Assembly: GCF_018873765.1 (NCBI RefSeq)
Contig: NC_057920.1
Coordinates: 10,739,307-10,803,306, forward strand
Reading direction: 5' to 3'
DNA from: Telopea speciosissima
Taxonomy: Eukaryota; Streptophyta; Magnoliopsida; Proteales; Proteaceae
Length of the DNA: 64,000 nt
Both the position numbers and the translations under genes were made by a program. Below the pieces are notes generated by a model that saw only the letters and a program-made list of their open reading frames with translations, was not told where the DNA came from and did no database searches. Below, piece by piece: positions 22,535-34,668 of the stretch. Position 1 is the first letter of the stretch, and each line of letters begins with the position of its first letter.

Positions 22535-24144
22535 GTACTGTCTGTGTGTGATAGATGTGAAAGCAAAGATTTGTTACCCAAAGCAACTTTGGATGCTGGC
22601 TTATTTTCATCCTCATGTAAAAATAATGCTATTTATCTTTGTTTCTCCCCCCCCCCCCCCCCTTCCCCTTCCCCTTCCCCTTTTTTTTTCCCTCTCAAGG
22701 GAAATTTATATGAAGCAATGAGCAATCAATATGCTATTTTCTAAACATGGAAGGACATAAACAAGGAAAACCAGTATTTAGCCTCATAGCTAACTGGTAT
22801 TCTTTAACCATGGATATGTTGTGGGAAGGTCTTATAGATGGTGAATGGCACAAAGGCTTAATGTGAAAACAATGACTTTGCATCCTTTGAGGAAAATCCC
22901 TAACCATTTTCTCAAAATTTGACAAGTTACCACCTAGGTTAGGGTTTAGGAATCGTGAATAAAATTTGATTCCATTTTGAAATCGGTTAGACCGAGAGAT
23001 TGGTTTGTGTTAGGTTGTGGGTCTAGGAAGGGGTTAGTCATTTTTCACTGTTAAATCAGTCTTCGAGTATTTACTCGATACTTTATTTTTTATTTTTTTT
23101 AAAATCAAATAGGACTGGACGCTGATTAGGTCTAGACCATTAGGTTTGGGTCAATTGTTGGAGTTCGGTTCCTCTGCACAAACCAACAGGTAAACGTACA
23201 TGTGAGAGCCAACCACAAGGGGAGGAGGGGTATTCATGGAAACAAAATTAAAATGTGATTGACTCTCACATGTTGGTACGTGCAGATGATCCATTCTCCA
23301 ATTTTGTTAGGCCAAAGGGAACTTTTTTTTTTTTTTTTTAAGTAACGTTAAATTAATACATGTCTAAATTCATATAATTTTGGTGCGTTGAAAAGGTCTT
23401 TCTGAATTCTTTTAAATGACATAAAAACAATTTTTTAACCAAAAACTAATTAAAAATCTTTCTGAAAGTGAGTCCCATTAGGTCGAAAATAGGATCTTTT
23501 ATGAGATAGTGCTCAACTAAAGTAGTTTTTAATTTATTTTGATATACAAGAATTTCCATTTCTACAACTCATCTAACTTAAAATTTGGTCAAAATCCAAG
23601 GTCATTTAAAGGACTTCTTGGCCACACGGCCCATCAGCGGTATTTTGGTGAATTTTTAGACTTCTTCTTCCCATCCATCACCTCCAGATGGTTCCAAAAG
23701 TTAGTTGGGAATTGGGACACCACACGACCTCCTGAGTCCTGAGGCTTAAAATGAGACCCCTAATGCTATTCTAGGATACCCATAAGAAGTTGTAATCTTA
23801 TTTTTTTGCCCTTTTAAGATAATATATAAGTTTTCTTTTTAAAGAGGGTAAATTCTATCATTTTACATACATATTGTGTTAAATAATTTTTAATGAAAAC
23901 TCTTTTTTACCTTCGAATAACTTTTGGAAATCAGACAAAACGCAATTAAATAATTTCGGTGACACCAAACTGCAAATTTTTTCCCCTCATTTTTCTTAAA
24001 TTCTCTATATAGGATTCTTTTGTTTTCTAAAGGTATTTAAACATGTACAGTTTATACTTTAAACTATATAACTGAAACAGTACAATTTTTTATTTATTTT
24101 TTTGGGCCCATGAGCCATGCAAACCATGTAGTAAAACAACTTGG
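22535..24144. other. Intergenic space between convergent LACS and UPF0114 genes
   Basis: Holds the 3' UTR of the acyl-CoA synthetase gene, a poly-C and CCCCTT tract (22649-22690) and AT-rich sequence. Inverted words GTACATGTGAGAGCCAACCA (near 23194) and GACTCTCACATG (near 23262) suggest a short MITE remnant around 23160-23300. No gene seen. Confidence 0.4.
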
Positions 24145-25895
24145 CTAGCTACCACCCACCTTCTGTTCCACCATAGAGAGTCTTGAGAGAAGGAAAATAG
24201 AAGCTGAAGAAACTAGTACAGCCCCAGCAAAACAGGCAAGATCCAGCCCAGTAACCAATGGTATGTTCTTGAACTTCTCCAATACACCCCCGTGGAGTAT
24301 CATCAGCACTGCATGCCCTAGTTTTGATTTTTCCTGAGATATTGACTGCATCTCCACCCAAGCTGGGAGCATCTGGCAATAAACACACCTAATCAATAAG
24401 CTCAATAATAGATGCATCTGTAGATTTATAAACATTTCTTTTGTTTTTTTCCCCCTAGGTATTTTCATTAGAAATTTTATTTTTGGGTATATTTTACATT
24501 AATTTTCTAGTCCAGTGGTGAGTAAAAAAGTCTAGTAAAATTTTGACTGTTTATATTTTGGTGAATTTCCCCTATTGATGTGTATACTTCCATGACTAAA
24601 CATGAATTCTTTTATATATCCATTTTCTTTCAACAATTCCTGAATTTTAAACATTTTTCTACATTATGCTATGAATATTGATAGCACACATGTGGGAATT
24701 TAGATCTTTTTCGATATCAGACGCACACTAGAGTTGCCAAGCCCTGGTTTTGATACCACTTGTTGGGACTCAAGTAGAATTCATCATTAGTAGGCTAGAA
24801 ATTAAGGAGAGAGTGCCCAAATCCCCGTAAGTTTTCATATCAAACTATTCACATTCGATATGGAATCAATTGCTTTCCATGAAACCCACCCAAGAAATTT
24901 GATCGTATACAATTTTAATGACCAAGACAGTACACTAACATGAAGGTGATAGAGCCCAAAAAAGTTGGATTGAGGAATCAGTTCTGTGCCCCCTCTCTTC
25001 ATACCCTTGGAACCAACAAAGAAAACATATAATCCAGTCCCAAAAATAAGCATGGCAGTTCCTAGAAGAAACATATCTGCAAAAGAAAAAAAATAATTCA
25101 TATCATTACTTCTTAAAGACCAAAAATCCCAACAATCAAAATTAATGTGTTCTGGTTCTATTGAAAAAGAGAAAGTGAGGTGGGAGAGGAACATATATAC
25201 CTATGGCCTCAATAAGTAGCTCAACCACATGTCCTTGATCTGAGTTTTGTAGCATCTTATGAAAATAATTGAAATATGATTCTAGAATTAGGAAGCAACC
25301 CTGCATTAATTTCAGTATTAAATGAAAAAAAAAAAAAAACAGTTTTAAGGAAGCAAGCCTGCAATTAATATTAATCTGGTTTAAGAATTTCTACAGTAGT
25401 AATTCAAATCCAGCTACCACCTCAAAGAAACACAAGATTGAGCCCAACAATGATCCAGAAACTGCAAACAATGTGAAAAACCTGCAATCAATGAATACCT
25501 GCAATGGTAGATCAAGCTTAAGATATGAACATAACTAGAAAGTGAAGTAATAAAGCCATAAAGGTTATTAAACATGAAAATAAAGGTACACCTACCCTCT
25601 CCAAGAGCATCTCAACCTTAAGTCTCCATGATTTCCTTTTCAAATCCGGCCTTAAGATCCTAATTAGATCTGTTTCTGTAATTTTTGCAGAAATCATGCT
25701 TTCAGAAGTCACTGATGCTTTCAATGCAGCAACTACAGATGACTTCCTCTGACAGTGATTATTATTAGTTGAAAAACATCTCGGCAATGTTGAGAAGGAA
25801 GAACTACCCAAGTTAAGGTAAGAAGAAGATGAAGGAAAATAAAAATGGTGAGAAGGCTTAGAGTTGTGAAGCATTAATCTACTAACTCCTGCCAT
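24145..25895 (-). CDS. UPF0114-family plastid membrane protein, 5 exons, complete
   Basis: Minus-strand exons 25596-25895, 25421-25498, 25201-25300, 24940-25076 and 24145-24372, all GT-AG with consistent phases, give 843 nt (280 residues). The N terminus is rich in Ser, Thr and basic residues and poor in acidic ones (to about residue 65), like a chloroplast transit peptide. The mature part matches the UPF0114 (YqhA-like) family of Arabidopsis At5g13720 and At4g19390: FIDCRFFTLFAVSGSLLGS, GTAMLIFGTGLYVFFVGS, WVEMQSISQEKSKLGHAVLM, and a last hydrophobic span AGAVLVSSASIFLLSRLS. Three to four membrane segments are likely. The biochemical function of the family is unknown. A TATA-like CTATATAATA lies at 25937-25946, about 45 bp upstream of the start. 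Confidence 0.88.
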
Positions 25896-26029
25896 TGATG
25901 AGATTTAGTTGGTGTTATTGTTAGCTGAGTCTTTATATTATATAGTGTGCTGAGGCTGAGGAATACGGTAGATGTGAAGTGCACAAATAGACTGTCTTTT
26001 TCTCTTCTCTTTTCTTGAAGAGAGCTCTC

Positions 26030-26365
26030 ACAGAAAAATTATCTCCTCCAATTCCCTGCCCGGCCCAGTTCCTCAGTTCCTCTAATAGGGGGAGGTGGAT
26101 CTTGCCCGGGCAGGGGTAAGGTGGTCATTCCAGCCCCCTTTGTTAGAGGAACTGGGGAACTGGGCTGGGCACGGAATTAGAGGAGATAAAGATCCGCTCT
26201 CATGTTGGAAAATTATCTCCTTTAATTCTCTGCCTAGCCCAATTCTCCAGTGCCTCTAATAAAGAGTGGACCCCACCCGGGGCAGAGGTAAGGTGACCTT
26301 CTTGTTAGAGGCACTAGGTAACTGGCCGGGCAGGAAACAGAAGGGGATAAAGTACTCTGGCTTTG
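26030..26365. mobile_element. Two adjacent fold-back MITEs, family D
   Basis: Copy 1, about 26038-26197: left arm TTATCTCCTCCAATTCCCTG and GGCCCAGTTCC pair with right arm GGAACTGGGCTGGGCAC and GGAATTAGAGGAGATAA. Copy 2, about 26208-26362: TTATCTCCTTTAATTCTCTG pairs with CAGAAGGGGATAA. They lie head to tail 130-460 bp upstream of the UPF0114 start codon, so they may be in its promoter. A partial third copy is at 45188-45275. Confidence 0.75.
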
Positions 26366-26990
26366 AAGCTGAATGTGTTCATGGAAATGTTTGGGCCGAA
26401 CACGTGTCTGTCTAGAGTCTAGACGTATATTTTTTTCTAAGTGGGATGTTGTTGCCAATCGTTAATTTTCTAATTGAGAGTTGGTGAGTTGCAGAGAGGA
26501 CAGAGGAAGAATCCTAAACAAAATTTCAATCCTTTGGGTTTGAAGAATTGATGGTTTGATGTGAAGGGCAGGGAAGGTTTCACCGTTCGTGAAAAAAGAA
26601 TGAGAAAGTAGAGCTTTCCTTTCTAGTTTCCATCCTACTTTTTTTGGTTTTTCTGTCACAATTCATAGTTACACTAGAAAACAGGCTAAGGTCACTGCTG
26701 ATCTTTAAGCTCAAATTAAAAATTTTGCTCTTTTTAATTCGATTTAAGTGAATGCCATTCTGGCCGTCTGATGTTTAATGGATCTCTCATACTGACCACA
26801 TGTAAATTTCTAAACTATTTCTTAGATCTTTTAGATTAGAAAAAAGATTTATTTTAATTTCAGATTTTGAAAGCTGGGTGGTGACCCTTAACTAAATTCT
26901 GGAATAGACAAATGAAGCAAACGAGGAAGCTTGAAAGAATACATGCTCTTGTTGTCCAAATTGATGTACTAAATTCAAAAGATAAATTAA

Positions 26991-27165
26991 AAGAGAAAAA
27001 GAACTTTGTCTGGGAGAGTGTGGTCTACACCAGCACTCCCATGAGTCTATCTCTCTCATCCCATATGAAAAGACACTTATGCCCCCCTAGTTTTGAGAAG
27101 GAGAGAGGTAGACACATGAGAGTGTTCGTGTAGGTCACACTCCCAGATAGAAAACTACTTCCTAA
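26991..27165. mobile_element. Fold-back MITE, family A, copy 2
   Basis: GAACTTTGTCTGGGAGAGTG at the left pairs with CACTCCCAGATAGAAAAC at the right. The core pairs GAGTCTATCTCTCTCATCCC with GGAGAGAGGTAGACACATGA. Clearly the same family as 10953-11130. Confidence 0.8.
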
Positions 27166-27955
27166 AAAACAAATGTCAGTATGATTCAATAATCTCTTTT
27201 TGAGAGAAAAGGAGAACATCTGGATGCATAAATTTAAACCTTACATTTAACATTATGATTCAAGTTAATAAAAAAAGGGAAAATGATCTCTACTTGATGG
27301 TGTTTCCTATGCCCTCTCAGGGCACCATAAAATGATGCCTCTGACCCCTATATAGATACCCAAGCATGCTCCCCCATTGGCCCAAACGCTTGTGTAATGA
27401 AATGTTTCATAAAAAAAAAGGCACCAAAGAAATGTCCAAAATCTATTAACCCTTCCAGGTCCCATAGACCCCTAGAACTGATTTGGGTTATTCTCTTGAG
27501 GGGTTAAGAATAGAGTGTCAAACAAATATTAGTCCACATTACGAGACCTACCAACACATTCAATAGATCGGTTAGTAAACGGTCTGGTGTTGGATCTAGC
27601 CCGATATTGGACCGATCTATTTGTAAACAGTCTGGTGTTGGGTCTAGTTCATGCAAAGATTGATTAGCACAGTTAACCGATCATTTAAGCCCATTTATGG
27701 TCTACTTATAAATTGATTGTAGCCGATTAAGCATAGCCATTGAAGCACAATTATGGGTCTTACCTTTAATTAGTAGGGGAAGGGGAAGTAATAACCTAAC
27801 CTTAAATTCTTGTGTTTGCATATCCCAACTAGAAGGAAAACACTCTCTACACCAAGTCATAAATCAAATTAGGTTAGATTTACCAAAAAAAAAAAAAATT
27901 ATGGAAAATTGCCTAGATCTCCTAGATTAGAAAAAGAATTAAAAAATATTATTAT
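27166..27955. other. Intergenic sequence with family B MITE remnant
   Basis: About 27280-27400 carries family B words (ATGCTCCCCCATTGGCCC, GGGCACCATAAAATGATGCC). The remainder is AT-rich; a short local repeat of GGTCTGGTGTTGGATCTAG-like sequence occurs near 27581 and 27628. No gene. Confidence 0.4.
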
Positions 27956-28975
27956 TATTTTTTTTGATAAAACAAAAACTAGTTAATCAAAAGAAGTCCA
28001 ACATACATCGTTCAGCATAATTAGAAATCCTGGCATGTGTTGCCAAGGAATGTGCAGGCGAAATGAAAGATCTAGGTTGTTTTATAATAGTTACAGACCC
28101 AAATAAAGAAAATAAAGATTGTATATCAAAAAGTAAATGAAAAAAATCCCAAGGCCAAGGGTGTTTTTCTGGATCCATCAGCCAACTCTGCACTTCTTTT
28201 GAATCGGTCCAAATGATCAGGTTCCTGCATTTCAGATGTAGTGCCTTTTCGATTCCTTCTTTGATTCCTCGGAGATCCGTTTCCTGGGGTGATCCTGTAA
28301 ATCCAGAATTCATACAACAATCCACAATTTCATGTTATGAATAACAAAGGCTCCCCAACCTCCCTTCTTAGTGAAGGTATCAAAACTTCCATCAGAGATG
28401 ATCAAGCTGCAATGTGTTGTATTTTGATTTAGACAGACATCAATGGTAGGCTTAGTATCTTCCTATGTAGAAACCTCATCTCTGGTTGCAGTTAGGTCAA
28501 GATTCCCCTCCTAAAGAAGCTTATTGTCCCTAATCCAAATTAAAAATATTCTGCATGATTGAGTTGGGGCAGTAATTGTTCCCTTGGAAAACAACTCCAT
28601 TCCTACTCTGCCAAATGAAGTACAAGGTTCTGGATTCTATCCACCTCAGATTTAGATATGGTGGAGATAAGTAGAGTAAGTGCTTTGATGAAACTTTCAC
28701 CACGAATGAGCTCAATTCGCGGCCTAAGTGGTCCAGCAACCCAAATCGTTTTGATTTTGATATAGTTGCACGAAAGGAAAAGATGCCATGGTGTTTCAGG
28801 TTCAATGTGGCAAAGGGGACAAGAGGTATATTCTACCTGTAGCCATTTGAGATTTGCTCTAGTTGGGACACCATCACTTAACACCTTCCAAAGGAATAAT
28901 AGGAATAATTTGAATTTAGGATAAACACCCAGTTTCCAAATAATCAGTGCATTTCCCAACATCATCTTCAATTAA
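27956..28975 (-). mobile_element. Degenerate L1-like LINE 3' end (zf-RVT and RNase H)
   Basis: Minus strand. The zinc-binding domain reads KFKLFLLFLWKVLSDGVPTR, LKWLQVEYTSCPLCHIEPE and TPWHLFLSCNYIK (28940-28740). The RNase H part reads GSPQETDLRGIKEGIEKALH and NLIIWTDSKEVQSWL (28290-28180), then HSLATHARISNYAERCML (about 28050). A T-tract at 27957-27966 marks the poly(A) end. Different frames carry the pieces, so frameshifts are present. 5' truncated. Confidence 0.75.
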
Positions 28976-29036
28976 TATTTCAATACATAATTTTGCTCAT
29001 TGTGCCAGCCATTATCACCTATGAAGAGGTTTCTTG

Positions 29037-29172
29037 TGGTTTTATGTGCCTAATGAGCTCAATCTAATATATGGCTGATAGATTGAACCACCTTAATATG
29101 GGATAGATTAAAAAAAATTTATTTAACATGTTCCATCAACTCTCTGTAGCTTTTGGAATATCAATTAAATAA
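29037..29172 (+). mobile_element. Fossil TRIM terminal repeat
   Basis: Resembles the terminal repeat of the TRIM at 5199-5690: TTATGTGCCTAATG start, TATGGGATAG-like middle, TTTAACATGTTCCATCAAC, and AGCTTTTGGAATATCAATTA near the end. Strongly diverged and without clear flanking duplication. It may form one broken element with 30440-30575. Confidence 0.6.
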
Positions 29173-29925
29173 AAATCCTCTTTGGCACAGAATGAACAGA
29201 ATGAAACCAATTGAAATGGATAAAAATCCTCTTTGGCACAAGATCTGAAGGTGCAATGGCAATGCAACCTCCGGTTGAACGCCACATGGCAACTACAAAT
29301 CGTACAACTCAAATAATTTTAAATGTCTGCAGAATCAAATGGGTTTCATGAATACCCAAATCCCCTTCAAAATCAAAGCTTTCACCTGGCCTCTTCTGCA
29401 ATCAAAACTCGAAAGACAAGTACATGCTGAATAGCATGAGGTTACCAATGCAGAGAGTAGGACTGGGAATTGTAATGGCAAAGCAACAATATTTGAAGGA
29501 GGAGATAGATTCGAACAGTAATAATGGAATTACAGGTTTATTTTAGGGCTTCAGTTTGTTTTTTTAGGGCGTCAATTTGATTAGGAGAAAATTGCAAAAT
29601 AAAAAAAGAAATCGATGATGAAAAACAGAGTATTTTTTTAAGATGAAAGTATGTGACGAGGAATACAAAGAATGGAACTAAGAATGAAGAGGACTAAATT
29701 ATTTTTAGCAATTTCATAGATCTTTCAATATAATACTACGAGTTCAATTTCTCCACATTGTACCTACCAGAAAATTATGATTACTTAAAATCCAAACTGG
29801 ATAAAATATAAAGACAGAATGTTGAGATCTGAGATCTGTAAAACCCAGGGAAAAAAATAGGATTAAACCATAGCACCATGAACCATATGTTGAGCGAGTG
29901 AGTATTCAGAATGAGTAGGAGGATT
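29173..29925. other. Intergenic, short duplication only
   Basis: AAATCCTCTTTGGCACA occurs twice, near 29172 and 29223. Otherwise AT-rich with no gene. Confidence 0.4.
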
Positions 29926-30205
29926 TTATCCAGTCACGAAAGCATCGGCAGATTTAAGATCATCATCATTATACTCAGTCACGTAAACTCCCAAAAAAAA
30001 AAAATTTAAGAACAAAAATAAAATACAAATTCCAGAGATAAGAAAAACCATCAGTAAACATTGGATTATACATCAATATTGACACAGTAGTGTCTCAGAT
30101 GACCATCGTGAGAAATTAAATCCAATCGATCTAATCATTTGGTTTTCAATTTTTTTTTTTTTTTTTAAAATGTAATCACACCAACCACACCCCAATCCCA
30201 AAAGG

Positions 30206-30257
30206 TTAATCGAACTTTTAAAACCATGGAATGTCGAACTTTTAAAACCATGGAATG
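30206..30257. repeat. 24-26-bp tandem duplication
   Basis: CGAACTTTTAAAACCATGGA occurs twice in tandem (near 30208 and 30236). Confidence 0.8.
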
Positions 30258-30439
30258 ACAGATCCCAATGTGAGACTAAACCCACACATCCCTTTCTTTT
30301 TTTGATTTGATGAATGCGTAATCATACAAACTAGACACCAATCCCAAAAGAAACCAATCCATCTCCTAAAAAACCCTGACAGAAGAGGCCATAAGAAAGC
30401 TTGGATTTCGCAAGCGATTTGGTAGTAGGGTGAGTAAGA

Positions 30440-30575
30440 ATTCAGAATGACAACCATCAAGGACGACAGTTGCGAAAACATAGTGATCTATTATGTATCT
30501 AATGGAGCTTTTGATCCACTATATTGACCTATCCTTGTATTGGATAGGTTCAAAGGACTTAATTTAACAAGTACC
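30440..30575 (+). mobile_element. Fossil TRIM internal end and partial terminal repeat
   Basis: AAGGACGACAGTTGCG followed by TATTATGTATCTAATGGAGC matches the junction between internal region and 3' terminal repeat of the TRIM at 5199-5690 (GAGGACGACGGCTGAGG, then TATTATGTGCCTAATGGAAC). About 85 bp of the terminal repeat can be followed, with TTGGATAGGTT and TTAATTTAAC. Broken and old. Confidence 0.6.
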
Positions 30576-31920
30576 AAAGAAATAGGGCACCACTCTGCAG
30601 ATCAATGGACGACAATGAATGAAGCAACGACTAGATGCCTGCTTAGCTTCCCGATTTGTCTGCTTGTGTGCCTCGTGGTTATCACCGTTTGGGGGAGAAA
30701 GAGAAGCGAGGTGCAGTGGTGAGAGAAGATTCTGGTCGACAGTAATACAAGAGAGAACGAGGAAGACTATGGAGTCTGGACCAGTGGTTAGAGATATTTT
30801 TTGTATCCTGGCCAATCCAACCGATTCAAATCTCTTAAACTCTTTCCGGTGACTACAATTGATCAGTAGAAATCAATATTTGGACAGAAACCGGATCCAA
30901 CTTGATTGATACAGATTCAGGGTTTATAAAATTATATACATTTCTGCACAAAACGTTGAGGTGAGGGAATGGAGAAAAGGAGAGAAGCGAGAGGTAGCAG
31001 GCGAGGGGGAGAATGTAGCTCAAAAGTGCTTGAAACATAATCACAGGTGAACCTCATTACATAAGAGGTAGAGAGTGACGACGTTTATCATCATCGCCAC
31101 ATTCCCCAACCCCCTGGTCACACCGACCCCCTCAATAATTACTTCCACCACCAATTAAACCCAGATGGTGGCACTGATAGAGATTTCAGTAATCATGCAA
31201 CAAACAACTACATTATGCATTACACATGTTCGTCGAAATTACTAAGAGAAAATATAAACAAATCTGATAAATGATTAATGATCATCCACAGATTCTATTC
31301 AATCTTCTTCCACTTTCAATGAAATTATATAATTAGAGAGTACCTTTTTAGTTATTTAGCAATCAAATTACCGACCCTCCCCATCAAAACAGAAGGAGGC
31401 AATCAATCTCTCTGTTCACTGTCTACGATCTCAGGGACAAAGAACGAGAGAGAGAGAGAGAGAGAGAGACTTTGGTTAAACCAATAAAACCCTAAGAGCA
31501 AATCAAAATCAAAATTCAGAAAAGCAACCCCGAAAAAAAGAAATGAAAACCCATTATCAATCTCAAGTGATGGGTTTCTCTCAGACAAATGCCTCGATTT
31601 GTCGTCACAAGAATGGAATGGAATTAAATCGGACTCGTCATCTTTAATTTGTTCATCACAGAGAAACACATAACCAACAACCACCAAACCAAGCAGAAAA
31701 TGAACAAACCAATAACCAACAAAAACTGCAAAACTTACTAAAACGTAGTAATAATCGAATCGAAGATCACTAACATAAGAGGAAATGAAAGAGCAAATGA
31801 TTGCCCACTAAAAAATTTCGAACATCAAAAGAAAAGTGGAAGAGAAAATGCACAGAGCGAGTGCGCCGAGAGCCGTGCTCCTTGGGCTTTATAGGTGTAA
31901 GAAACTAAGAATTTTAGGGT

Positions 31921-33690
31921 TTCTGTTAGATGGAAAACTTGAAGTTACTAAAATCTCCTTACTCGTTAACACCTCAAGTTGTGTTAACTTGACTATAGGA
32001 GGATGATATTTTCATCCTTCGTATGTGCAAAGAGCTAACATTATTGAGGTAAAAACAACTCAACTTCCAAGACCTCATCTAAGCATGATTTTAAGAATTG
32101 GAACTGGAATTGGAATCGAAATCGGATTCCCAATTCAAATCAAATTAGATTGAAATCCAATATTCATGATTCTTGGGGATTCATGCTTCAAAAAATTAGG
32201 CTTTTTGTTGTAAAGTAATATAATGACAATAGATATAAAAGTATAAGACTTATTTGTTATAAAGTAGCAAAAAATTAGGCTTTTTGTTGTAAAGTAATAT
32301 AATGACAATAGATATAAGACTTATTTGTTATAGAGTTGCGATAGTATATGGCCGAAATTTTCTTGTACTTGTTGATGTAGAAGTGCACAACATTGAAATC
32401 TGTCATCTTGCTGTGTTGAAGATAATGACGGTTGAGTTGAGTCGTATTAGAACGATACTCCCCTTAAGGTCTTTAAACGCACTAAAATGTGCAAATCGGG
32501 TTGATAATACAATTATATTCGAAGATAAAACAATTCTATAATCACATAAGATGCATCTCTAAATATGATTACACAAGGAGCCCGAAAGCTATACTCAATA
32601 TACTGACTCGGAAGACTAATACAATAGACTCAGAATACTGGTTTGAGTATACCCAAACATTGATGTACAAGTGCACTAAAACACTAATATACAGAGAAAA
32701 GAAGAACATAGGTACGAAGGAAACAATGATAGTATTTGGAGACAGAAGCATGAAACTGTGTAACAATATTCGAACACAAAAGCGTAAGACAATCTAATGT
32801 ATATATAGACCAAGCTCTATCCGTATGGGTGTGCTTGTACGACCTATGAATTGGGGGATATTCCTAAAACTCACAAAGAAAAAGAGAAGTGACTTAGACA
32901 TATCTTCTTTGTCAATAACCTCGGACCAATCAAACGAATATTGATTAATATATAATTGATCAAAGACAACTTGAAAACGGGTCTTTTGAAATGTTCCAAA
33001 TGTTCCTGGAATTTTTTGCTCCCATTGAACCATTTGTATCTATATACATTAGGATCCCCATTCTTGGATCTCTCAGTTTGAGAAATAAGAGGATCAAACT
33101 ATTTCTTCTAACTCTTTTTCAAATTCGATAAATGTTACTAGTGTACTTGTACGTATGGGTATGACCATAAGTTTTATAATATTAAATTATTTTTTAAGTA
33201 ATAAAATTAAATAGTTTAAAAAATACCATTTTTTTCTACGCTTTTTGGCGTACATTTGAGATCAATTCAAAAAATGGCAAAAAACAATCGTTAAAGACAC
33301 ATTTTAACTATCTACTATATTAACTAGGATTCTACCAATATATATATACACACACACACACACACATATATTAATTAGGATTAAATATATATCTTAAACA
33401 GGTCCTAGCGGTTTCGGTTCCTTATTGGTCTTTCAGTTCTATAACTATTGAGAAACTTGTCCTAGAATTACCCAATCTATTTAGTAATTGATCACAAATC
33501 AAAGCACCCAAGACGTGGATGGACATACATGGGATGCATGCCAATACACAAAAGGGCATTTGACTAAAATAGGCTATGAATTTGACTTGTTACTTCTATA
33601 CCATGACTCAATCAGATGGTTAAAAAAGCCACATCATCTATTCACTGAGCGATATTTAAATCGGGAGTGTAGAAAGGTTCCGCCCATGAG
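31921..33690. other. Intergenic, AT-rich, with a 79-bp tandem duplication and a TA/CA microsatellite
   Basis: Near-identical units of about 79 bp lie at 32190-32268 and 32269-32340 (AATTAGGCTTTTTGTTGTAA and TATAATGACAATAGATATAA in each). A (TA)n(CA)n(TA)n microsatellite lies at 33340-33370. GTGTACTTGTACGTATGGGT (near 33140) is an inverted-like echo of CCGTATGGGTGTGCTTGTAC (near 32820). No gene seen. Confidence 0.5.
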
Positions 33691-33699
33691 TGTATAGGA

Positions 33700-34425
33700 A
33701 CCATTTTTCTTAATAATAAGGGAAAAAGAAGGTTGTCTGGTCATGTAGCCCCTGCGTCCAGACGCATGAAGGCCCAATATTACCACCCTACCCCCTATGA
33801 AATAAAAAATCTCATCCATGTACATGCCTCCACACTTGCTCTCATTATCTCCTATGCTGATGAAAGGGCTATGTTAGGTACTTGACCGATACACCAAAAG
33901 CTTTGAAACTAATGGAACGCGTTAAATCAAGCATTTTAACCTATCACATACTAGGCTGGCCTAATCTAGGGGTTATACATTAGAGTGGGTCCCATTAGAC
34001 TCATAACAGACCACTACGCTTCTGTAGCCGTCATCCTCGGCGGTTCTCACTCTAAGTAGCTTTCACTCTGGCAGTAGGTAGCCCTTTCCAAGCGGTTCTA
34101 CTCTGCTCTAAGGTTTTTGTCTGGTCGCAGATAGCCCTTTACTCCAAGGTTTTTGTCTGGCGGCAGGTAGTCCTTTCATGACGTTTTCACTCTACTCTAA
34201 GTAGCCCTCTCTTAGGTAGCCTTTCTGTGACTCGAACCTGTGATGTAATGCCCAGCTCTGATACCAAATGATAGGTACTTGAACGATACGCCAAAAGCTC
34301 TGAAACTGATGAAATGCGTTAAATTAAGCCCTTTAACCTATCACATATTAGGCTGGCCCAATCTAGTGCATATACCCTAGAGTGGGCCCTATTAGGCACA
34401 TAACAGGCTATGTGATGAGGCAGCG
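33700..34425. mobile_element. Family B MITE split by a TRIM
   Basis: Left part (about 33700-33871) has family B words: GGTCATGTAGCCCCTGCGTC, CCAGACGCATGAAGG, CCACCCTACCCCCTATGAAA, CATGCCTCCACACTTGCTC. After the TRIM, GGCTATGTGATGAGGCAG continues the expected family B right end (compare GGGCTACATGATCG in the copy near 12360). The TRIM therefore landed in an existing MITE. Confidence 0.55.
33872..34407 (-). mobile_element. TRIM, complete fossil, minus strand, 5-bp duplication
   Basis: 536-bp element with direct terminal repeats at 33872-34008 (137 bp) and 34269-34407 (139 bp). On the minus strand the primer-binding site TGGTATCAGAGC (34266-34255) lies just inside the first terminal repeat. The flanking 5-bp duplication is GGCTA (33867-33871 and 34408-34412). 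The sequence follows the TRIM at 5199-5690 end to end, so they are one family. The internal region has no coding capacity and contains an internal repeat of a TTTTTGTCTGG segment. The terminal repeats have visibly diverged, so it is old. Confidence 0.92.
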
Positions 34426-34655
34426 ATCTCTTACCTTAATAATAGTAGGTGAATTATTATTAGGGGAAAAGATTAGCACGCTGTCCATATGCAAATTCTT
34501 TCACATGCTCTTTCTTAAAAAGCGAGGGCCCCACACATATGTTGTATTTTATCTATTTAAAAAATGTGAGATCCACATGGATGATACCTTTTTCAGACTA
34601 CTAAGTGGTGGTAGAGTGCAATGTCTCACGTTGGTAGCATGGGAAAATTCTCTCC
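34426..34655. other. Short intergenic stretch
   Basis: AT-rich, with TTATTATTA words like those flanking the next MITE; no feature resolved. Confidence 0.3.
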
Positions 34656-34668
34656 CTTATTATTATTA

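Larger units (their letters stand above)
29926..31920 (-). other. Possible minus-strand transcription unit of unknown product
   Basis: Reading the minus strand, a telo-box-like AAACCCTAAAA (about 31922-31912) is followed by TATA-like CCTATAAAG (about 31897-31889), then a CT-rich leader with a (CT)n run at 31447-31470: the look of a plant housekeeping promoter and 5' UTR. Near 30000-29932 a short reading VTEYNDDDLKSADAFVTG ends in a stop after an AG acceptor. I do not recognise this peptide and found no exons linking the two ends, so it may be chance. TRIM remnant sequence lies between them. Confidence 0.2.

Noticed and set aside
31590-31680. Box C/D snoRNA-like reading on the minus strand (TGATGA followed later by CTGA)
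   Set aside because: No terminal stem and no convincing antisense to rRNA that I can name; short boxes occur by chance.
31403-31687. Minus-strand open frame with a Ser-Leu repeat
   Set aside because: It runs through a CT microsatellite and has no recognisable domain; more likely a 5' leader.
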